From Alphaproteobacteria bacterium (lineage in GTDB: Bacteria > Pseudomonadota > Alphaproteobacteria > Sphingomonadales > Sphingomonadaceae), in NCBI GenBank assembly GCA_016650315.1, contig JAENVZ010000209.1:1-10270 (forward strand): DNA of 10,270 nucleotides. The letters run 5' to 3'. The position numbers were made by a program, and so were the translations under genes. The notes under the pieces were generated by a model. The model was not told the DNA's origin, did no database searches, and was given only the letters and a program-made list of their open reading frames with translations. Shown piece after piece: positions 1-5,956 of the stretch. Numbering within the stretch: the stretch's first letter is position 1; every line of letters begins with the position of its first letter.

Positions 1-2
1 AT

Positions 3-1154
3 ATCGCTTTTCCTCGCGCCGCCGCCCTTCAGGGCATTGCCAAGATGCGGGCCAATCTGGCGCTGGGCCTGACGCAAGGGCTGTTCCTTCCGCAAGATCG
101 CCCGGACGAGGAATGGCTGGGGCAGTTAGGTGAAAATCTTGCCGATGCCGAACCGCATATGCGCGCCGCCGCATGGTCCGCTTCATCCATGTGGGCCGCC
201 AATGCCGCTACGATTTCCCCCGCGCCTGACACCAAAAACGCTAAATGTCATCTGACGGTTGCCAACCTGATGACCATGCCGCACCGAAGCCATGAATGGA
301 TCGGGACGCTCAAGCAGCTCCAGATCGCCTTCGCTGCGGCGCCTTTTTGCGTACATGGTCCCATTCTTCCCCCTTTCGGCGACGAGGGCGCGGCCAATCA
401 TATGCGACTGTGCACCGAACATGGCGCAACAGGCATCGAAATTTTCGTCTATGGCAAAAGCGGCGGGGCCTATCCCGTGCGCCAGCATATCGAGGCGGGG
501 AAGGCCATTTCCCGCATTCACGGTCTTGATCCGGCCCGTGTGCTTTTCGTCCAGCAGTCGGAAGAGGCCATCGCGGCAGGCGCATTTCATAACGATGTTG
601 TCGCGGTCGCCAATGAGCATGTTCTTTTTACTCATGAGCAGGCGTTCGCAGACAAGGACGGCTTTTATGCGGCGCTGCGCAATCAGTTGCCACAGGTCGA
701 AATCATTGAGGTTCCTGCCAAGGCCGTCAGTCTGGCCGACGCGATTAAAAGCTACCTTTTCAATGCCCAACTCGTCACCCTGCCCGGCGGAGGTATGGCC
801 CTTATCCTTCCAACCGAGGCGCAGGACACGACCGCTGCCTGGACCTGGCTTGGCGGGATGGTGAAGGGCAACGGCCCCATCCGCCGCCTGATCCCCGTCA
901 ATGTGCGTCAATCCATGGCCAATGGCGGCGGCCCTGCATGTCTGCGCCTGCGGGTCGTCGCCGATCCCGCCGACATTGATCCACGCTTCCTCGTCGATGC
1001 CGAAAAACTGGATGGAATCGCGGCCATTGTCGAGCGTCATTGGCCCGAACAGATCGCGCCGGGTGATCTCGTGGATCCCTCGCTTGTCACGACAGTGCGA
1101 CAGGCCCGCATGGCCTTGATCGATCACCTTGATCTGGGCCACGATCTTTCCTGA
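3..1154 (+). CDS. astB: N-succinylarginine dihydrolase, 5' end outside window
   Basis: AstB hydrolyses N2-succinylarginine to N2-succinylornithine, releasing two ammonia and CO2. It is the second step of the cytoplasmic arginine succinyltransferase (AST) pathway. The frame is open from base 3, and the first Met in view (base 45) is internal: residues before it (AALQGIAKM) match the family, so about 45 N-terminal residues lie upstream of the window. Numbering from the Met at base 45, the family hallmarks are SASSMWAANAAT (46-57), FGDEGAANH (111-119), FHNDVVAV (181-188) and NGGGPACLRLRV (293-304). Likely catalytic residues are Glu114, His182 and Cys299. The His-to-Cys distance of 117 equals that in E. 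coli AstB (His248, Cys365). The 3' end is intact. No other ast gene is visible downstream, so it is probably last in its operon, and no convincing terminator follows. Identity is very secure; the partial state is caused by the window edge. Confidence 0.96.
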   Translation: MAFPRAAALQGIAKMRANLALGLTQGLFLPQDRPDEEWLGQLGENLADAEPHMRAAAWSASSMWAANAATISPAPDTKNAKCHLTVANLMTMPHRSHEWIGTLKQLQIAFAAAPFCVHGPILPPFGDEGAANHMRLCTEHGATGIEIFVYGKSGGAYPVRQHIEAGKAISRIHGLDPARVLFVQQSEEAIAAGAFHNDVVAVANEHVLFTHEQAFADKDGFYAALRNQLPQVEIIEVPAKAVSLADAIKSYLFNAQLVTLPGGGMALILPTEAQDTTAAWTWLGGMVKGNGPIRRLIPVNVRQSMANGGGPACLRLRVVADPADIDPRFLVDAEKLDGIAAIVERHWPEQIAPGDLVDPSLVTTVRQARMALIDHLDLGHDLS

Positions 1155-1240
1155 CCGCCGGCTGACAAGCACGCTGGCAAGTGTCGGTCAAATTGACATT
1201 TAACGGATTCTTCACTTCACTACATGACGGAAATCTGGGT

Positions 1241-1258
1241 TTGGCATATGAATTGCTT
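1241..1258 (+). promoter_or_regulatory. Candidate sigma-54 (-24/-12) promoter
   Basis: TTGGCATATGAATTGCTT resembles the RpoN consensus YTGGCACG-N4-TTGCW. The invariant GG (1243-1244) and GC (1255-1256) are separated by exactly 10 bases, as the consensus requires. The mismatch is in CACG, which here reads CATA. Transcription would begin near 1268, two bases before the ATG of the small membrane protein, giving a nearly leaderless mRNA. A perfect TTGACA hexamer also lies at 1193-1198, but I see no good -10 at the usual spacing. Chance matches to this motif are common, so confidence is low. Confidence 0.28.
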
Positions 1259-1269
1259 AACAAAAAGCC

Positions 1270-1494
1270 ATGTGGAAGAAGTTCAAACGGCTATTCGTTA
1301 TCAAGACCAAGTTTGAGGCCTTTCTCATCATCTATGCCCTGGCCCTTGGAGCGACTGAGCGCGGGGTTGTCTATATGCAGCAATATCCCGGGTTTGGCGG
1401 CGTTTTGTTGGCGCTCGCATGCACGGGTGCGGTCTTCATGGCGGGTGGCAAAATTCTCGATGCCGTCGAAATGCGCTCTTATTGGGAAGACTGA
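1270..1494 (+). CDS. Small two-helix membrane protein, unknown function
   Basis: A 74-residue protein with a strongly basic N-terminus (Lys3, Lys4, Lys6, Arg7, Lys12, Lys14). It has two hydrophobic stretches at about residues 15-29 and 41-59, separated by a short polar loop containing Glu30-Arg31. The short acidic tail ends in SYWED. This suggests an inner-membrane hairpin with a cytoplasmic positive N-terminus. I recall similar small proteins in sphingomonads but no assigned function. It does not look like a holin or a toxin with a partner antitoxin. The start is the first ATG before the conserved-looking MWKKFKRLF segment. No good Shine-Dalgarno sequence precedes it, and a -24/-12-like element lies just upstream. 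A longer overlapping reading frame (1181-1501, another frame) gives a low-quality Ser/Arg-rich translation and is rejected. It converges with the LysR gene, with 37 bp between them. Confidence 0.72.
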   Translation: MWKKFKRLFVIKTKFEAFLIIYALALGATERGVVYMQQYPGFGGVLLALACTGAVFMAGGKILDAVEMRSYWED

Positions 1495-1531
1495 ATTCTG
1501 ACGCGAAGTGATGGGGCTTTGTAAGGACTCG

Positions 1532-2416
1532 TTATGAAACAGTCAGTATTCTGGCCTGCGTGGCGACCAGTTCCGTCAACCAGTCATTGAACAGGCTGAC
1601 CCGAGCCAGATTACGTACATCCTGATGAATTGCGATCCAAAAAGCGCGACGAAGCGTGAAATCGGGCAACACACGCTGTAATTTCTCATCCTGCCCGCCG
1701 ATGAAATCCGGCAATATCGCCAGCCCGGCTCCGGCCTGACACATGCGCTGTTGCGCGTTGATGCTGGAACTGCGCAAGCATGCTTCCACCCCGGGAAGCA
1801 ATTCAGACAGATAGTCGAGTTCCGGTGCGTATATCTGATCGGGAATATAACCGATAATCCGGTGCGCACTAAGTGAATCGCGGCTCGTGACCCCGCCGGC
1901 GGCTTCCAGATAGTCGAGCGATCCATACAAACCCAAACTATATTCAGTCAGTCTGCGCGTCAGAAGTGGTCCCTTGCGTGGTCGGGCGAGCAGAATTGCA
2001 ATGTCGGTTTCCCGCTTGCCGGGGCTCAAAAAACCGCTGCTAGCCGCCAGATCAACGGTGATTGCCGGGTATTTCGTGGCAAATTCATGCAAATGACGGG
2101 CGATGACCCATGTTCCGAAACCTTCCGATGCACTGATACGCAAAATGCCCGAGGGCCCACCTTTGCCGCCACTCCCCTCACCAATAGCGCTGACCGACTG
2201 CTCCATCTCTTCGGCACGTATGAGCAGCGCCCTGCCCGCCGCCGTCAGCTTTTGTCCATCCCGGTCCTGTTCAAAGAGCACTTGGCCAATATCTTTTTCT
2301 AGCCGCCTGATCCGCCGGGACACCGTAGTGGGATCAGCGCGCAGCCCCGGCGCGGCGCGGCCGATCTGTCCGGCGCGCGCAACAGACAGGAAAAAACGCA
2401 GATCATCCCAGTTCAT
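1532..2416 (-). CDS. LysR-family transcriptional regulator
   Basis: A 294-residue LysR-type regulator of normal family length. The winged HTH occupies about residues 1-62. It opens with MNWDDLRFFLSVARAG, and its recognition region PTTVSRRIRRLE (29-40) is typical of the group that starts MNWDDLR. A linker helix (about 62-85) leads into a periplasmic-binding-like effector domain (about 90-290). A Gly-rich insert GEGSGGKGGPSG (79-90) sits at the hinge. The effector is not predictable from sequence. The gene is divergent from the acylating aldehyde dehydrogenase, the classic arrangement in which a LysR protein controls both itself and the facing gene. Its start codon is close to a nested inverted repeat, suggesting autoregulation, and no clear Shine-Dalgarno sequence is visible. 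Hand-counted rows of 47% and 58% GC are below those in the downstream valine genes. Confidence 0.93.
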   Translation of the reverse strand: MNWDDLRFFLSVARAGQIGRAAPGLRADPTTVSRRIRRLEKDIGQVLFEQDRDGQKLTAAGRALLIRAEEMEQSVSAIGEGSGGKGGPSGILRISASEGFGTWVIARHLHEFATKYPAITVDLAASSGFLSPGKRETDIAILLARPRKGPLLTRRLTEYSLGLYGSLDYLEAAGGVTSRDSLSAHRIIGYIPDQIYAPELDYLSELLPGVEACLRSSSINAQQRMCQAGAGLAILPDFIGGQDEKLQRVLPDFTLRRAFWIAIHQDVRNLARVSLFNDWLTELVATQARILTVS

Positions 2417-2420
2417 GTGG

Positions 2421-2446
2421 CTGCATTATTGCAGGTATATCCTGCA
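2421..2446. repeat. Nested inverted repeats next to the LysR start codon
   Basis: CTGCA-TTAT-TGCAG (2421-2434) overlaps TGCAGG-TATAT-CCTGCA (2430-2446). Three alternating copies of the CTGCA half-site therefore lie within 26 bp, starting 4 bp upstream of the LysR ATG. Dyads like this are typical of LysR autoregulatory sites. Here the position over the ribosome-binding region would let the bound protein block its own transcription or initiation. Occupancy by this LysR protein is inferred. Confidence 0.4.
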
Positions 2447-2551
2447 TGTCCAAGCCTTGAATATGCTAGGTGGATAGTTGTAATGTTTCGTCCACAGGAA
2501 GCGGAATGGAAGAAGGCATTGGCACGTAATTGCGCAGCGACGCAATGAACG

Positions 2552-2586
2552 TCTTAAGTCAGAAAACATCTACATCTTAAGTGTAG
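2552..2586. repeat. Direct repeat TCTTAAGT with embedded dyad, possible LysR operator
   Basis: Two identical copies of TCTTAAGT (2552-2559 and 2575-2582) start 23 bp apart, about two helical turns. The second copy sits inside the dyad CTACA-N7-TGTAG (2570-2586). Same-face repeats upstream of the target gene are what an activating LysR tetramer would use, but the sites do not match the minimal T-N11-A rule cleanly. Confidence 0.35.
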
Positions 2587-2621
2587 CGCGCCCTGTAATG
2601 GGCGAGAATCGCACACCCTAC

Positions 2622-2626
2622 AGGAG
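2622..2626 (+). promoter_or_regulatory. Ribosome binding site of the acylating aldehyde dehydrogenase
   Basis: AGGAG lies 8 bases before the ATG at 2635. It supports that ATG as the start of the dehydrogenase rather than a later Met. Confidence 0.72.
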
Positions 2627-2634
2627 CGGACAAA

Positions 2635-4062
2635 ATGGTTCAGCACGCAGTAGTTTTACCTATTGAGAAAAATCCGGTCGTTGCCGAAATTGCGGAACTT
2701 GTTGCCCGCTCACGTGCAGCGCAGGCACAGATCGCCGATTATACGCAGGAACAGGTCGATGAACTGATCCGCGCCATGGTGTGGGCGGTCGCGCGTGAGG
2801 ATGTTGCGAAAAAAATCGCACAGCATACCGTCGATGAAACCCAGCTTGGCAATTATGACGGCAAGTTTCTGAAAATTTTCCGGAAAACCCGTGCCACTTT
2901 ATACGATATCATCGATGACAAATCCGTAGGCGTCATTGAGGAAGATCTAGCGCGTAACCTGGTCAAGATAGCCAAGCCGATAGGCGTGATCGGTGCGCTT
3001 TCTCCATCCACGAACCCCGAGGCAACGCCCGTCATCAAGGCGATATCGGCGGTAAAAGGCCGCAATTCCATTATTGTTGCACCGCATCCGCGAGCGAAAC
3101 TGACCAACAAACTGATATGCGACCTGATGCGCGACGCCATTGTGCAAATGGGTGGCCCCGCCGATCTGGTGCTCAGCATCGACACGCCTTCAGTTGAAAA
3201 AACCAACGAATTGATGCGTCAGTGTGATCGCGTACTGGCAACGGGCGGTGGTGCAATGGTGACGGCCGCGTATTCGAGCGGCACACCTGCCTTGGGCGTT
3301 GGCGTCGGCAATGCCGTGATTACGGTCGATGACACGGCCAACCTTGACGATGCCGCCGAAAAGATTCGCATTTCCAAAACACTCGATCTTGCAGCGTCCT
3401 GTTCGTCCGACAACAGCGTGGTTCTGCTTGCCGGCATTTACGATGAAATGCTGCAAAAGCTGCAGGCGCAGGGCGGCTATGTCGTTAACGCTGAAGAAAA
3501 GATCAAGCTTCAGAACACCATCTGGGTCGATGATCATCTCAACACTGCAATCGTCGCCCAGCCCGCCGAAAAAATTGCGGGCATGGCGGGCATCGAGCTG
3601 CCAGAAGGCAAGAGCTTTTTCATTGTTCCCGAAACGGGCTTTGGACCAGATTATCCATTTTCCGGCGAAAAACTGTCCGTAGTCATGGCGCTGTATCGCG
3701 CGAAGGACATCGATGAGGCCATTTCCCTGACCAACAATATTCAGGCCTATCAGGGCCAGGGGCACAGCTGCGGCATCTATTCCCAGAGCGATGAGAATAT
3801 CATGAAGCTCGCCTTTGCCACCAAGACATCGCGGGTCATGGTCAATCAGCCGCAGTCGGCATCGAACAGCGGCAATTTATGGAACGGCATGCGGCAAACC
3901 TTCTCGTTGGGTTGTGGTAGTTGGGGCGGCAATGGTACGAACAACAACATTACCTGGCGCGACCTGATCAATGAAACCTGGGTTTCAAAACCACTAGCGA
4001 AAGCCAAAACGCTTCCAAGCGACGACGTTCTGTTCGGTTCGGTGATTGACAAGATAAAATAG
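2635..4062 (+). CDS. CoA-acylating aldehyde dehydrogenase (EutE/AdhE-N/SauS-like)
   Basis: A 475-residue NAD(P)-dependent aldehyde dehydrogenase expected to turn an aldehyde plus CoA into an acyl-CoA. Landmarks: SPSTNPEAT (123-131, cofactor side), TGGGAMV (203-209), the catalytic thiol Cys256 in SCSSDNS, FSGEKLS (342-348) and LGCGSWGGN (425-433). The last two are hallmarks of the acylating AdhE/EutE branch (AdhE has HEKLSP and LGCGSWGGN). It closely resembles what is annotated as sulfoacetaldehyde dehydrogenase (acylating). It is not MmsA-like: the methylmalonate-semialdehyde dehydrogenase signature NCGQRC is absent and it is shorter than MmsA. Yet it stands where mmsA usually stands, 95 bp upstream of the valine genes, so methylmalonate semialdehyde is a plausible substrate. 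It is probably controlled by the divergent LysR protein. A weak ACCAG/CTGGT hairpin follows the stop without a T-tract, so read-through into the ACAD gene is likely. Family is secure; substrate is not. Confidence 0.9.
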   Translation: MVQHAVVLPIEKNPVVAEIAELVARSRAAQAQIADYTQEQVDELIRAMVWAVAREDVAKKIAQHTVDETQLGNYDGKFLKIFRKTRATLYDIIDDKSVGVIEEDLARNLVKIAKPIGVIGALSPSTNPEATPVIKAISAVKGRNSIIVAPHPRAKLTNKLICDLMRDAIVQMGGPADLVLSIDTPSVEKTNELMRQCDRVLATGGGAMVTAAYSSGTPALGVGVGNAVITVDDTANLDDAAEKIRISKTLDLAASCSSDNSVVLLAGIYDEMLQKLQAQGGYVVNAEEKIKLQNTIWVDDHLNTAIVAQPAEKIAGMAGIELPEGKSFFIVPETGFGPDYPFSGEKLSVVMALYRAKDIDEAISLTNNIQAYQGQGHSCGIYSQSDENIMKLAFATKTSRVMVNQPQSASNSGNLWNGMRQTFSLGCGSWGGNGTNNNITWRDLINETWVSKPLAKAKTLPSDDVLFGSVIDKIK

Positions 4063-4157
4063 CCAAATACCAGAGACTGCCTGGTGACGCGTTGTTTGTT
4101 ATATGTAACTGACCGTGAAATCGGCAATATGGAAGCGCTCATCGAAAGGAGGGGGGA
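4063..4157 (+). other. Gap between the aldehyde dehydrogenase and the valine genes
   Basis: Ninety-five bases hold a 5-bp hairpin (ACCAG 4069-4073 / CTGGT 4081-4085, 7-base loop) without a following T-run, and an AT-rich patch TTGTTTGTTATATG (4092-4105). It may contain an internal promoter or an RNA processing site, but nothing here separates the two transcription units convincingly. Confidence 0.3.
4145..4152 (+). promoter_or_regulatory. Near-perfect Shine-Dalgarno sequence of the acyl-CoA dehydrogenase
   Basis: AAAGGAGG, followed by a further GGGG, lies 5 bases before the ATG at 4158. It is the strongest ribosome binding site in the window. It fixes the ACAD start and suggests that this gene is translated at a high rate. 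Confidence 0.82.
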
Positions 4158-5297
4158 ATGCAGTTCGACCTTACCGAGGACCAGCGCGCTATACAGGATA
4201 TGGCGTGCAAGTTCACTGCCGACGCCATCACGCCCTATGCGGCAGAGTGGGATGAAAAACATATTTTCCCCCGCGACACCATTCGCGCGGCGGCGGAACT
4301 TGGCTTTGGCGGCATTTATGTGTCGGAGGAAGCTGGCGGCATTGGCCTCGGACGGCTGGAATCGGCCATCATCATGGAAGCGATGGCTTATGGCTGCCCT
4401 TCCACCAGCGCATTCATTTCCATCCACAATATGACTGCCTGGATGATCGACCGCTTCGGCAGCCAAGCAGTGAAGGACAAATATCTCCCCGCTCTGGTTC
4501 CCATGGAAAAGATGGGGAGCTATTGCCTGACCGAAGCAGGCGCGGGATCGGACGCTGCTGCGCTCAAGACAAAGGCGGTCAGGGATGGCGACGATTATGT
4601 CGTTACCGGCTCCAAGCAGTTTATTTCAGGTGGTGGCGAGAATGAAGTCTATGTCGTCATGGTCCGCACCGGCGAGGATGGACCCAAGGGCATAAGCTGC
4701 CTTGTCATCGAAAAGGATATGCCCGGCGTCAGCTTCGGCGCCCAGGAAAAGAAACTGGGCTGGCATTCGCAGCCGACGGCGCAGGTGAATTTTGACGGCG
4801 TTCGCGTTCCTGCGGAAAATCTTGTCGGCGCGGAAGGTGACGGTTTCAAGATCGCCATGGTGGGTCTTGATGGCGGGCGCCTCAACATTGGCGCCTGTTC
4901 GCTGGGCGGCGCACAACGATGCCTGGACGAAGCCATTAATTATACCAAGGACCGCAAGCAGTTCGGTCAGGCCATAGCCGAGTTTCAGGCAACGCAGTTC
5001 ACGCTTGCCGACATGGAAACCGAGCTTCAGGCTGCTCGCAGCCTGCTCTACACGGCCGCTGTGAAGGTCACCGAGAACGCTCCCGACAAAACCCGTTTCG
5101 CTGCCATGGCCAAGCGCTTTGCCACCGATACCGGCTCATCCGTCGTCGATCGCGCGTTACAGCTTCATGGCGGCTATGGCTATTTGCAGGACTATCCGAT
5201 CGAACGCTTCTGGCGCGACCTGCGCGTCCATTCAATCCTTGAGGGCACCAATCAGGTGATGCGGATGATCGTTGCAAGGGACATGCTGCGCCAGTGA
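4158..5297 (+). CDS. Isobutyryl-CoA dehydrogenase-like acyl-CoA dehydrogenase
   Basis: A 379-residue FAD flavoenzyme, full length for the family. It is expected to oxidise isobutyryl-CoA to methacrylyl-CoA in valine breakdown, passing electrons to ETF in the cytoplasm. Order of parts: N-terminal helical domain (about 1-120), the FAD/substrate signature CLTEAGAGSD (123-132), the middle beta domain, and the C-terminal helical domain. The last carries the signature LHGGYGYL (336-343) and the putative catalytic base Glu362 in SILEGTNQVM. Within the family, LHGGYGYLQDYPIERFWRD followed by LEGTNQVMR at the C-terminus is most like ACAD8 (isobutyryl-CoA dehydrogenase). 2-Methylbutyryl- or other short-chain acyl-CoA activity cannot be excluded. 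The next gene starts at a GTG overlapping this stop (GTGA), so the two are translationally coupled. The neighbours (hydrolase, hydratase, MmsB) support valine. Confidence 0.94.
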   Translation: MQFDLTEDQRAIQDMACKFTADAITPYAAEWDEKHIFPRDTIRAAAELGFGGIYVSEEAGGIGLGRLESAIIMEAMAYGCPSTSAFISIHNMTAWMIDRFGSQAVKDKYLPALVPMEKMGSYCLTEAGAGSDAAALKTKAVRDGDDYVVTGSKQFISGGGENEVYVVMVRTGEDGPKGISCLVIEKDMPGVSFGAQEKKLGWHSQPTAQVNFDGVRVPAENLVGAEGDGFKIAMVGLDGGRLNIGACSLGGAQRCLDEAINYTKDRKQFGQAIAEFQATQFTLADMETELQAARSLLYTAAVKVTENAPDKTRFAAMAKRFATDTGSSVVDRALQLHGGYGYLQDYPIERFWRDLRVHSILEGTNQVMRMIVARDMLRQ

Positions 5298-5953
5298 CCG
5301 ATGAAGTCCTGATTTTACGCGACGGCACTATAGGCCGGATACGCCTGAACCGGCCAAAAGCCATCCATGCGCTGACGCCCGGCGGACGGATCGATGGCGC
5401 GGATTGCAAGGCCCTTGGCATTGCCACGCATTATATGCCCTCTGAAGTCATTGAGGGCGTGAAGGCGAAAATTATTGCCGATCCTGCAGCAGTCGAATCT
5501 CTGCTGGATGCAGCAAATGCAGCCCCGCCTCTATCGAAAATTGAAGGGCAGCGTGCCGACATAGACCGGCTTTTTGCTTCCGACCGATATGAAGACATTC
5601 TTGTGGCGCTCAAGGCCGATGGGAGTGAATGGGCAGAGAAGCAACTTTCGGTCCTTGCTACGAAATCGCCACAGACGATCAAGGTGGCGTTGCGCCAGTT
5701 GACCGAAGGCGAGGCAATGAACGACTTCGCGGACAATATGCGCATGGAATATCGTCTCGCCTGCCATGCCATCCGCCGCCCGGATTTCGTTGAAGGCGTT
5801 CGCGCGGTGATTGTCGACATGGATAATACGCCCAATTGGGTCCCTTCGACGCCGGAAGCTGTTACCGATGATCTTGTTGATTCTCTCTTTTCCGCGCTGC
5901 CTGCGGGCAAGGAGTGCTCACCTTTACCCGAGACGCCAGCATTGGGAGTTTGA
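5294..5953 (+). CDS. 3-Hydroxyisobutyryl-CoA hydrolase with internal deletion, probably inactive
   Basis: The intact enzyme, about 350 residues with a crotonase fold, hydrolyses 3-hydroxyisobutyryl-CoA to free 3-hydroxyisobutyrate. This version has only 219. Residues 1-28 (MTDEVLILRDG..LNRPKAIHALT) are the family N-terminus. From about residue 30 (GGRIDGADCKALG) the sequence is already the C-terminal half, and it continues normally to FVEGVRAVIVDMDNTPNWVP and the end. Roughly 130-140 residues are missing. They include both glycine-rich oxyanion-hole segments (the GFCAGGD-like and MGGGVG-like motifs) and the acidic catalytic residues. The frame is kept, so the gene is still read through and couples ACAD (4-base GTGA overlap) to the hydratase 3 bases downstream. 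The start is the overlapping GTG; the ATG at 5301 is out of frame. It is either a recent in-frame deletion (a functional pseudogene), a retained non-catalytic fragment, or an assembly error. Confidence 0.85.
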   Translation: MTDEVLILRDGTIGRIRLNRPKAIHALTPGGRIDGADCKALGIATHYMPSEVIEGVKAKIIADPAAVESLLDAANAAPPLSKIEGQRADIDRLFASDRYEDILVALKADGSEWAEKQLSVLATKSPQTIKVALRQLTEGEAMNDFADNMRMEYRLACHAIRRPDFVEGVRAVIVDMDNTPNWVPSTPEAVTDDLVDSLFSALPAGKECSPLPETPALGV

Positions 5954-5956
5954 ACC

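Larger units (their letters stand above)
2417..2634. promoter_or_regulatory. Divergent control region between LysR gene and aldehyde dehydrogenase
   Basis: This 218-bp gap must hold the promoters of both divergent genes. From the LysR side it contains the nested CTGCA/TGCAG repeats (2421-2446). A loose sigma-70-like pair toward the dehydrogenase follows: TTGAAT (2457-2462) and TGTAAT (2479-2484), 16 bases apart. Next come two copies of TCTTAAGT (2552-2559 and 2575-2582), a CTACA/TGTAG dyad (2570-2586), and a small CGCCC/GGGCG hairpin (2589-2604) in the probable leader. The dehydrogenase Shine-Dalgarno sequence completes it. I see no small gene inside it. The role as control region is an inference from the divergent LysR layout. 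Confidence 0.65.

Noticed and set aside
183..1172. Long minus-strand reading frame (329 residues) opposite astB
   Set aside because: It lies wholly over the plus-strand AstB frame, which has all catalytic motifs. The antisense translation has no recognisable domain and is typical of GC-rich shadow frames.
1152..1190. Hairpin after astB (TGACCG/CGGTCA, with a competing inner stem) as a terminator
   Set aside because: Long loop, wobble pairs and no T-run; too weak to call.
1181..1501. Alternative plus-strand frame overlapping the small membrane protein
   Set aside because: Ser/Pro/Arg-rich translation typical of an off-frame reading; the 1270-1494 frame gives a coherent membrane protein instead.
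1495..1531. Terminator between the convergent small protein and LysR genes
   Set aside because: The 37 bp contain no inverted repeat of useful length.
2519..2532. TTGGCACG followed by TTGC resembling a sigma-54 promoter upstream of the dehydrogenase
   Set aside because: The -24 half is perfect but GG and GC are only 9 bases apart rather than 10, and sigma-54 tolerates spacing changes poorly.
2635..4062. Calling the first operon gene mmsA from its position
   Set aside because: The active-site and C-terminal motifs belong to the AdhE/EutE/SauS branch, not to methylmalonate-semialdehyde dehydrogenase.
3846..4466. Minus-strand reading frame spanning the dehydrogenase-ACAD junction
   Set aside because: It covers the ends of two well-supported genes and the strong ACAD Shine-Dalgarno region; the translation is low-complexity and unfamiliar.
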